12,549 nt of DNA, taken from contig NW_003132853.1 of the NCBI RefSeq assembly GCF_000003605.2, forward strand, positions 202,071 through 214,619, in the 5' to 3' direction. The notes under the pieces are model-generated. The model saw nothing but the letters and a program-made list of their open reading frames with translations. It did no database searches and had not been told where the DNA came from. The translations under genes were made by a program, and so were the position numbers. Shown in pieces: positions 1-7,075 of this stretch; the first letter of the stretch is position 1; each line of letters starts with the position of its first letter. Origin of the DNA: Saccoglossus kowalevskii. Lineage: Eukaryota > Hemichordata > Enteropneusta > Harrimaniidae.

Positions 1-64
1 CATGCATAACTGAGATCCGGGTCCGGAATGGTGAAAATGTGCGATTTTGATGCATTTTCGGCTT

Positions 65-103
65 AAAATGGCCGCTATTCGGCTATCGTTAATCGGATCA
101 TGA
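65..103 (+). repeat. Dispersed repeat, left copy
   Basis: The stretch around gccgctattcggctatcg matches 12478-12516 at the other end of the window in the same orientation, with 30 of 39 bases identical and no gap. Resemblance continues loosely to about 140. It lies just upstream of the acggacgg tail and hairpin, so it is probably part of one element covering about 1-278. Confidence 0.7.
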
Positions 104-203
104 AAAAAATGCATGTGCATATGTCCCATATAATGTGTGATGTATGAGTGAAGTTTGAACTTAATCGGTCCATGCATGTTTGAGATACAGGTGATCACGG
201 ACG

Positions 204-278
204 CACGGAAGCACGGACGGACGCACACAGGGCAAAACATAAGTCCCCGTTTTCGGACTGCGTCCGAACGGGGACTAA
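204..278 (+). repeat. Element 3' tail: acggacgg repeats plus terminal hairpin and CTAA
   Basis: Purine-rich acgcacgg/acggacgg copies (about 204-226) are followed by a spacer and a near-perfect hairpin. The left arm is 242-258 (AGTCCCCGTTTTCGGAC) and the right arm is 262-276 (GTCCGAACGGGGACT), with a two-base bulge and a three-base loop. CTAATA follows directly, sharing the last CT of the stem. The order (acggac tail, ATAAG, hairpin, CTAA) is the same as in the two modules at 3185-3337, although the stem sequences differ. A hairpin before CTRR is the known 3' terminus of Helitrons. Confidence 0.65.
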
Positions 279-643
279 TAATGAACTCCCTGACAACCCA
301 TAATGGACCCAAGCACATCCATCTCTGAACAAAAGAATCACGTAACACGTATCATCGCTATTAATCCACGACGTGTGTGATGGATACCTACCGAAGATCA
401 GTAAACTCCGATGGGCATGCGCAAAGTGACTCATCAGAGCGCTGGGCCGTACAAACCACTCAGAAGTCAAAACAAGACTGGCAAATTTTATGTATGACGA
501 TGATTCACGAATTACGTGCGGAGCGAAAAAATACCCGAGCTGGCTAGAGACTATTTTCGTGCACTCATGTTCCAAACACACGTTAGCCGAAATCGTTCCA
601 CAGAACCACCCATGACCTCGCAACCCCAGACTTTAACACTCAC

Positions 644-853
644 CTCTTTGGACCAGTTACTTTGTTCAGTTTGCAACTTTCGGTGCAAGACGTCCGTCTT
701 TTCTTTGAACTGCTCAAGTTGTTCGTAAAGGTCCTGCTTCTCTTTTTTCCAAGCTTTGGCTTCCGATACCTGCTGTTCCATGATGTTCTCCTTTTCTAGT
801 TCTTTTCTTTTGTCCGATTTCTCCCTATCTTCTTCGATCTGCAGTTTGTACAA
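644..853 (-). CDS. Internal exon 5: 70-residue Trp-containing coiled coil (ten heptads)
   Basis: This 210-nt exon is phase 0 at both ends. The acceptor is CGACATTTCTAAAG (AG at 855-854) and the donor is GAG|GTGAGT (GT at 643-642). It encodes 70 residues, beginning LYKLQIEEDREKSDKRKELE, with a highly charged first half. The second half has a clear 3-4 hydrophobic series: Leu42, Leu46, Phe49, Thr53, Leu56, Leu60 and Trp67. The motif SEAKAWKKEKQDLYEQLEQ and the final QSNWSKE recall the Trp-containing C-terminal coiled coils of SOGA/MTCL proteins. That comparison is from memory of the family and was not aligned. The frame ends at a strong donor, so at least one more exon lies to the left of the window. 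An open frame that runs on past the donor into intron sequence is an artefact. Confidence 0.9.
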
Positions 854-1887
854 CTTTAGAAATGTCGCGATTGCAAAACGAACGACACAGAAATTCGGTA
901 AAAGGGAAGAAGGGAAGAGTTAAATTAAGGTTTCCAGGCGGGATTTATTTAAAGCGGCATGCTACGAAAGAGCATGCGCAATTATAAGTGATTTATGCAA
1001 GAAATAGAACCATTTTCTTTCATGAAAATACTCAAAGAATTTTTGAAACATTCGGAAGACGACACTAAAAATTTAGAAATTTCGATCAATGAACCATTTT
1101 GGGGTTTCCGATACAAGTGATATGTTTGATTACGTTATTAAATCGTACTTATAACAAACTTTCGCAACATCGCGAAGTAAAATTAACAATATGGCGTACT
1201 TGATGACATACTCTCGTAATATCACGTGATATCGAAACCTGCAAATCGTTTAGTTAATGTTTCATACTGTAGTAAACACCGTAACGTGCATAAATTATAT
1301 TATCACCATCCCATAATACTACATCATTGAAGGCAAACTATGTCATTATAGCCCCACAACCATTAATCTACGCGGTAACATGGTAGAACAGCTTGCATGC
1401 TTGATAACAAGTGTTGCGACATATCATGCACACCACATGCCATCTTTAATCTTATATTAATAATTCGTCTCACTTTGTTACACCACTCTCGTCACAGTGC
1501 AGAAAATATACCAAAGCATATATGGATAGAGTAAGGGTTTGTTGTAAGTAAATTGTGAAAGTCATTTTCGTTTTACAATTGAACAACATACAGTGATTTT
1601 CTAGTAATTTCGTCCCACCGCACCGACAATTGTATACAAAGAATAAATACCCACAATAAATCGTTAACATCTATTCCAAAAATAATAGAGTTGAGAAATA
1701 CAATGGCGGAAATACGCATACCATACACTACAAGTTGAAATCAACACATAACAACATACACGTCCGACTTGCTCCCGGATTCGTGTTTTGGTATCGAACA
1801 GATGTAACAAACACGTTATATATAGCAAAATACAAATAAAGCAACATTGATATTTGACGGATACAGACTGTAACTATAGTAACATAC
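854..1887. other. Intron 4, mostly featureless
   Basis: This 1,034-bp AT-rich intron lies between exons 4 and 5 of the window. Apart from one dispersed repeat copy (1188-1252) I see no supported gene or structure. Open frames at 1470-1670 and 1728-1934 (minus) are low-complexity or run into exon 4 in another frame. Confidence 0.7.
1188..1252 (+). repeat. Short dispersed repeat with E-box, copy A
   Basis: This stretch aligns without gaps to 10077-10141 in the same orientation. The last 50 columns share 38 identities. Both copies hold CACGTGA followed by a CGAAAC..GCAAAT block. It is probably an old interspersed repeat of unknown class. Confidence 0.6.
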
Positions 1888-2013
1888 CTCTTTGATCCGT
1901 TGTTCGTATTCTTCTTTCTCTTTAGCACGAGCATGCCGCTCCTTCGTCACTGTCATCTTAAGTGTTCGAACCTGATCTTCCCACTCCGCCATCACGGCCT
2001 GGCACTCGTTAAG
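1888..2013 (-). CDS. Internal exon 4: 42-residue coiled coil (six heptads)
   Basis: This 126-nt exon is phase 0 at both ends. The acceptor is GATCACCACAG (AG at 2015-2014) and the donor is GAG|GTATGT (GT at 1887-1886). It encodes 42 residues beginning LNECQAVMAEWEDQVRTLK and ending KEEYEQRIKE. Positions 1, 8, 15, 22, 29 and 36 are Leu, Met, Val, Val, Ala and Tyr, a clean heptad 'a' series, with Cys4, Trp11 and Leu18 at 'd'. The length is exactly six heptads. The segment A-x-W-E-x-x-V-x-x-L-K resembles Trp-centred coiled coils toward the C-terminal part of SOGA/MTCL proteins. No other domain is visible. It is too short to appear as a separate long open frame, but splice sites and phase make it secure. 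Confidence 0.88.
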
Positions 2014-2220
2014 CTGTGGTGATCAAACACATCGTCAGCAAAACAAGGTCGCATACAATTAGAAGGCAGTTAAAATAGTCCAAAACGAGGCCACGACTTG
2101 ACAGGAAGCTCCCAGACGCAGAGACAGTGTGATATATGCTGTTATATGCTACAATGAATAATATTGCACAACGTGGACAGATATGGAAGTACGAGTTATG
2201 TTGAAAATAAATAAATAAAG

Positions 2221-3165
2221 CAATCAGACTTGTGTTTTTTAACAAGAAGTCGAAAATATCACTTTTTACCAAAAATTGCAAAAATATTCACCAAAATTAG
2301 AGCATTAAAGATATCATTACAAAATGAACAAATCTGAGAGAGGTCCACATGTAGTACCTATATATGTAATATCAAAGCAATCGGACTTGCCATTTTTAAC
2401 AAGAAGTCGAAAATATCACTTTTTACCAAAAATGACAAAAATATTCACCAAAATTAGAGAATTGAGGATATCATCATGAAATGAACAAATCTGAGAGAGG
2501 TTCACATGTAGTACCTAAATATGTATTATCAGGGCAATTGGACTTGCTGTTTTTAACAAGAAGTCGAAAATATCACTTTTTACCAAAAATTACAAAAATT
2601 GAAGGTATTATCATGAAAGGAACAAATCTGAGGGAGGTCCACATGTAGTACTCATATATATAATAGCCAAGCAATCGGTCTTGCTGTTTTCAACAAGAAT
2701 TGGAAAATATCACTTTTTACCAAAAATTACAAAAATATTCATCAAAATTAGAGAATTGAAGATATTATCATGAAATGAACAAATCTGAGGGAGGTCCACA
2801 TGTAGTACTCATATATATAATAGCCAAGCAATCGGTCTTGCTGGTTTCAACAAGAATTGGAAAATATCACTTTTTACCAAAAATTACAAAAATAATCATC
2901 AAAATTAGATAATTAAAGATATCATCACGAAATTGACAAATCTGAAGGAGGTCCACATGTAGTACTTATATGTATAATATCAAAGCAATTCGACTTACAG
3001 TTTTTTATAAGAAGTCGAAAATACCACTTTTACCAAAAATGACAAAAATATTCACCAAAATTAGAGAATTGAAGATATCATCACAAAATGAACAATCCCA
3101 AGGTACATATACACCAAGTATCAAAGCATTTAGACTTGTAGTTTTCAAGAAGAAGTCGATAAAGC
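2221..3165 (+). repeat. 157-bp tandem array, six units plus a partial seventh
   Basis: Units start at 2221, 2378, 2535, 2672, 2829, 2986 and 3127, each at a variant of caatcggacttgctg. Four periods are exactly 157 bp. Unit 3 is 137 bp because 20 bp were lost between two short aaaaatt-like direct repeats, and unit 6 is 141 bp. Shared blocks include aagaagtcgaaaatatcact, a TTTTTACCAAAAAT stretch and gaggtccacatgtagta. The array runs into an acggacgac tail and hairpin modules, as in bivalve 'pearl' elements, which carry tandem cores of roughly 160 bp (family knowledge). Confidence 0.95.
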
Positions 3166-3184
3166 AAAACATTGACACGGACGA

Positions 3185-3243
3185 CGACGGACATTCACTC
3201 ATATGATAAGCTCCGCTCGACAAAGTCGACAGCGGAACTAAAA
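3185..3243 (+). repeat. Hairpin-CTAA terminal module, copy 1
   Basis: CGACGGACA is followed by a spacer and a hairpin. The outer stem AGCTCCGCT (3209-3217) pairs with AGCGGAACT (3231-3239) with one mismatch. The inner stem CGAC (3218-3221) pairs with GTCG (3225-3228) around an AAA loop. CTAAAA follows directly. This looks like the 3' end of a Helitron-like or pearl-like element whose body is the 157-bp array. Confidence 0.75.
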
Positions 3244-3273
3244 TGTAAAGTTGACGCCCAAGGACAACGAAAT

Positions 3274-3337
3274 CGACGGACAATCAGTAACACAAATAGC
3301 TCCACTATGTCGATCAAGTCGACAGCGGAGCTAAAAA
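3274..3337 (+). repeat. Hairpin-CTAA terminal module, copy 2
   Basis: This is a diverged duplicate of the module at 3185-3243: CGACGGACA, spacer, AGCTCCACT (3298-3306), GTCGA (3309-3313), TCAAG loop, TCGAC (3319-3323), AGCGGAGCT (3324-3332), then CTAAAAA. Stem changes differ from copy 1, yet pairing is largely kept. Confidence 0.75.
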
Positions 3338-3540
3338 CGAACGAACGATCGACGCATGCGCGTTGCTGCGCACGATTTCATTGACCAATCATAACATGCA
3401 TTAACATTAGGTATATCTTACGAAAGATCATAACCCAGTGTGTAACTCAACATATAACAACATATTAAATAAAATATATTATAAATCTGGAACAGAAAAC
3501 AATAATGGCTCACAGGTGACAGTGCATGTTTAATTTATCT

Positions 3541-3703
3541 CGGCAAAACTTTGATATTGCACGGTAAAGCCCAAATATTTCACGGCAAAACTCCACCATT
3601 CAGTTTGCGGCAAAACTCTACAATTTAATGGCAAGGTTCCGCAATTTGACGGCAAAACTCTATTATTTCACAACATAACTCCAAAATTTCAAGACAAAAC
3701 AGC
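3541..3703 (+). repeat. Degenerate 21-bp minisatellite, about eight units
   Basis: Units begin at 3541, 3562, 3583, 3608, 3629, 3650, 3671 and 3692 with a consensus near cggcaaaactctacaatttca. All but one are 21 bp, and the third is 25 bp. The copies are clearly diverged. No in-frame protein is supported. Confidence 0.85.
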
Positions 3704-4028
3704 AAATCTGTACAAGTTTCTGATATCCTGGGGATAAAATTGTTTTCAAATCATGAGAAAAGCGAAATTTGTCATCCTATATATTACAATACAATGGATA
3801 TAGTACTGGACAATTTTGTGTCATTGGGCATGGAAAAATGAACCATCACCTTTTGCAACTTAGAAATACCACTAATCACCTCCCATACCAAATTATTAAC
3901 ATTAATTATTAATTTATAATTTTCGGGTGGGTTATTTTTATACCCTCATAAAAACTGCATTTTTTGCAAGAGTTTTGTTTCTCTGGTTCAAGTCAATCTT
4001 GTCAACAGGAATAGTTGCTGGCACTTAC

Positions 4029-4187
4029 CTCAAAACGCAATAGCTCTTTTTCTCTTTCGCGATAACAAGTGTCATCCGAGCAACTTGACAAAGCCTCTTG
4101 GGGAGTTTGGGTCGGAACCATAACAACCTTCTTTTCCAACGTCATTTCCTCTTTCCGGTGTTCTTTCGACGTGTCTGTGAGGTGTTC
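4029..4187 (-). CDS. Internal exon 3: coiled-coil linker with Cys/Ser/Asp patch
   Basis: This 159-nt exon is phase 0 at both ends and encodes 53 residues. It is too short to stand out as a lone open frame and was found by joining its neighbours. The acceptor is TTCCATTGTTTTAAG (AG at 4189-4188) and the donor is the consensus GAG|GTAAGT (GT at 4028-4027). It begins EHLTDTSKEHRKEE and ends YREREKELLRFE, both helical and charged. The middle (about residues 24-41) holds VPTQTPQEALSSCSDD, with two prolines, two cysteines within six residues and a run of Ser and Asp. This is a flexible break in the coiled coil and could be a phosphorylation or docking site, which is inference. The 253-nt intron upstream is the shortest in the window. 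The exon is frame-neutral, so it could be a cassette. Confidence 0.88.
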
Positions 4188-4440
4188 CTTAAAACAATGG
4201 AAAATAATATTTATGCATCATAGCTCAGACATATACAGATATTTATAGAAATTATTGCACACTTCACGAACTGTAGCCCCAATAATTACATGTAAACCTT
4301 CTGAATAAGAAGATTTTTAGTTCGGGATTACATATATAGCCATTCTGTGGATTTAATTATTTGATAAACTATCGCCCTCACATTAGCTGTGTAATGGTTA
4401 TCTTCTAACAGCCAAATGCGTTATGTAATATGCAAATTAC

Positions 4441-4703
4441 CTCATGCTCCGCTTCCTTCTGGGCAGGTTCACTAGACTGTTTCAACTCCTCTTGCAAACA
4501 CTGCGCATGCCTCTCTACGTTTTCCAGTTGCTTTAGCAACGCCTCTTGTTTCTCCACCGCCATGTTGAGTTCCTTCTCTAAACTCGCATGCTTGACAGTC
4601 GCCTCAGTAGACGCCCTCTCTATTGTCTTCTGTGCCAGCTTCAATTCAGCCTCCTGCTGCTCTTGTACTTGCTCTTTTCCCTTAACCGTAGACACCAAGT
4701 CCG
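4441..4703 (-). CDS. Internal exon 2: Glu/Gln/Ala-rich coiled coil
   Basis: This 263-nt exon enters in phase 1 and leaves in phase 0. Its acceptor is CCTGTCTTCACAG (AG at 4705-4704) with a good pyrimidine tract. The donor is GAG|GTAATT (GT at 4440-4439). With the G from the previous exon the first codon reads GCG, Ala. The 88 residues begin ADLVSTVKGK and run as an uninterrupted helix rich in Glu, Gln, Ala and Lys up to about the VERHAQCLQEELKQ segment. A short Ser-Ser-Glu-Pro break follows near the end. VERHAQCL resembles VEQHAEHL in unit 1 of the preceding exon, so this may be a partial fourth unit. Reading on past the donor gives VICILHNAFGC and a stop, which is unlike the coiled-coil composition and marks the exon edge. 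An antisense open frame over the same bases is a shadow. Confidence 0.88.
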
Positions 4704-5876
4704 CTGTGAAGACAGGCATACAGAGTTATTAGAATGAGTAACACACTTGCCTTTCAGTAACACTTAAGCATCACATTCACCCACTTCAAATAACGCTTCC
4801 GTATAAACTGCCATGACTCAAATTGTTCAGACGCATGCATGATAACATTATGACTTGCAGTGTTAGACTCTCTTCAAACATACTATGAAAACACACTAAT
4901 ATATCGGTATGTGGAGCTGATGCTCAAGCATAAATGGGACAAAAATAAACATGCTAGGGTGCCTGACTGTGTGATGAGTTCAATATTCATTTCGCCAGGC
5001 CATGTATTTACTTTGTAAATATTGCAATAGAACCGCAGCTATAATGATTAACGATCGAAATGTTGACACATGATAGCTTAAGTAATTTGTTTTAATAAAA
5101 CATAGCAAGACATACGTATAGAAAGATGATTTCTGATCTGCGTGAATGCATCTCAAACAATATTGAAATACAATATATATAAACTTTAACCTTTTGTGTT
5201 GATTTGTGCAGACATTTTCCAAATATTTAAAAAAAAAATGGGTCAACCAGAGTAGAGAGGATGGGCTGTAGCAGAACAATAGACTAAAAAAATCGGTTGC
5301 ATACGACTCAGTTTCTTCTAGTACGCTGCTTATTGGAATACAATTGCAAAGTCATGCTTGGATAATTCAAAAGTAGTTGCCTGGCAAGCTCCAAATCCCC
5401 GATGACTTACTACCCTTAATATGGCGATATAAACTACACAGATAAATATTCTTATGAAGAGTATGTGACCTGCTGAGAATGAGGATATATGCACATGCAT
5501 GTTCTATATAAGAGATGTACACATACATCCAGCCAAATTCTACAAAGCTACAGCCGCCATTGCACTTGGGTATGTCAAATATATCCATGTAAGTTGTTAT
5601 GAAAAGGTCTTAATCAGACAAATCTAAAAGAACCCGAGGCAAAACTTTTTGTTCGTAGACCATAAACAGCAGAACGAACCGATGGGGTATTTTATGGCGA
5701 CCAAGGAATGTGGTCTAACATTTTGAAGTAGGTCTCACACCAGTCCCTTCTGGACAGGTGAACAATTTCCAGTCTATAAGATTTACGACTCATGCTAACA
5801 AGAGATCAAAAGGTCACGATAATAGTCACCCTGATTGTTTGTTTACACATCTGTCAAATTTGTCCGCCGACGCTTC

Positions 5877-5973
5877 TGACGTAACTGCAATGCATGCCGG
5901 GAAATTTCGCGTTCACACCGACAGGGGCGGTCCTTATTGACACATTGAAAACGAATTCCCAGCATGCTTTGCG
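5877..5973. promoter_or_regulatory. CpG-dense promoter-like cluster (CRE, GC box, paired ZNF143/Staf-like sites)
   Basis: In AT-rich surroundings this 100-bp patch holds TGACGTAA (5877-5884, ATF/CREB type), GGGGCGG (5924-5930, Sp/KLF type) and AATTCCCAGCATGCTTTGCG (5954-5973). The last closely fits the long ZNF143/Staf motif known from animal promoters. A second, inverted ZNF143-like site (5887-5906, minus strand TTCCCGGCATGCATTGC) faces it, forming an inverted repeat around GCATGC[C/T]GGGAA. CpGs are locally frequent. It could be an internal or bidirectional promoter. No convincing first exon was found beside it. Confidence 0.4.
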
Positions 5974-6236
5974 AGTGAAATGAAGCAATTGGTTACCAGG
6001 GTTGTTTACGTACACGTAGGCGTTTAGAGCATATGTAAGTTGATATGGGTATATCTATTCCAATTATCAAATAATCCGGAAAATGGTATTTTTAGAATAG
6101 TGAAGACACTGGTCTGACAGCTATCAAATGCAATTAGTCAGACTATGTTTTGATAAAACAGAACAAGTACCATGCGAATTTTTGATAACTCATTATTGCC
6201 ATCCGGCTACGAAGGGCTGGCTTCTCAATGTTTTAC

Positions 6237-6323
6237 TTTTCCCGCCGAAATCACCAAGTTTCATCGAAATAGATCTAGTCATTGCATAATCTATTAATTT
6301 GTTGAATAAAAACGGCGGGAAAA
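6237..6323. repeat. Small inverted repeat, perfect 11-bp ends
   Basis: TTTTCCCGCCG (6237-6247) and CGGCGGGAAAA (6313-6323) are perfect inverted copies 65 bp apart. The interior is AT-rich. It could be the remnant of a miniature inverted-repeat element. No clear target-site duplication was identified. Confidence 0.45.
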
Positions 6324-7067
6324 AAATTAATATAACATTGAATAGTCTGTTTCCAACCATCAACTTCAGTTTCCTCTGCCATTAATCATTTTGCACAAAT
6401 TCCCTTTCAGTACAATTTTTATATACTGACCTTTACTTAGTGGACCTAGTGTATTTGATTATAGAGGGCATTATTCCAAAATAAGTGCCCTCGGCACTCT
6501 CGGCATTTATTCACCAAATCTTGACCAAAATTAGACTTTAAATATTTATTTTTTTGAAACGATATGTAAATAATTTTTAATGATATGGTAGTAAATGGTC
6601 AGTATCGAAAACGTTGAACATTCATCGCCGTCGGAGACGTTCTGCCTATATAAATGTTAAAATGACCCCTTCCCCATTGGTGTCCGGGGAATGTGGCTAA
6701 ACATGTTCGTGCGCCATGTGGTGCGGTTTTAACAGCTGTAAATGACTAAATGTCAATGCATGAATTAGTATATTGTGAACGTACATGCACGTTTCAAAGG
6801 TTAGAAACGGTGAATAGGTCAATATGATAAGAGCCAGTCTACAAATATCAACTACATGTACACGATGATTAAAGAGGGAATGGTTCAGAACGCTAGGTGA
6901 CATGACTTGAATAAAATTAAAAGTAAAAATGTTTTATTTCTTTGTTCTACGTAATTTTACCAGTTCGACAATTAGGTTAACACCGAACCACGGCACATGC
7001 ACAAGCCTGTTTCTAAAACGATTCTCCCCGATAACGATGAGCCTATTGTTGTAAATGTCAGTTTCAA

Positions 7068-7075
7068 TGACGTCA
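7068..7075. promoter_or_regulatory. Full CRE palindrome
   Basis: TGACGTCA, the complete CREB/ATF palindrome, is followed by two copies of CACATTACG about 30 bp apart. Function in this intron is unknown, and an 8-mer can arise by chance. Confidence 0.2.

Larger units (their letters stand above)
1..643. other. Intron 5 (partial) with dispersed-element tail
   Basis: This is the sequence after the last donor (GT at 643-642). Positions 1-290 belong to a dispersed repeat: a block shared with the right window edge, then purine-rich acggacgg copies, then a hairpin ending in CTAATA. From 290 to 643 I see no supported gene. A 142-codon minus frame crossing here has no coherent composition and overlaps the repeat. 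Confidence 0.7.
2014..4028. other. Intron 3, repeat-rich
   Basis: This 2,015-bp intron holds a short AAAT microsatellite (about 2202-2219), a 157-bp tandem array (2221 to about 3165), two hairpin-CTAA modules (3185-3243 and 3274-3337) and a 21-bp minisatellite (3541 to about 3703). No coding exon is needed for frame continuity between 4029 and 2013. From about 3704 to 4028 I see nothing further. Confidence 0.75.

Noticed and set aside
195-623. 142-codon minus-strand open frame
   Set aside because: It runs across the dispersed repeat tail and intron, with mixed Cys/Trp/Ser composition, no splice logic and no family resemblance.
2221-3165. Possible CRISPR array
   Set aside because: The whole 157-bp unit repeats with no unique spacers, and the setting is a eukaryotic intron.
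2009-3283. Several open frames over the tandem array
   Set aside because: They arise from the repeat sequence itself, and their products are low-complexity Lys/Ile/Phe strings broken differently in each unit.
4430-4732. Plus-strand frame of 100 codons rich in Ser/Cys/Phe
   Set aside because: It is the antisense shadow of exon 4441-4703.
5367-5588. Candidate alternative first exon, minus strand, starting at an ATG at 5588
   Set aside because: A GTATGT donor follows about 20 codons in, but it would leave phase 2, which does not match the phase 1 acceptor at 4703.
5758-5940. 60-codon plus-strand frame beside the promoter-like cluster
   Set aside because: No recognisable domain, no donor site that makes sense, and it overlaps the regulatory motifs themselves.
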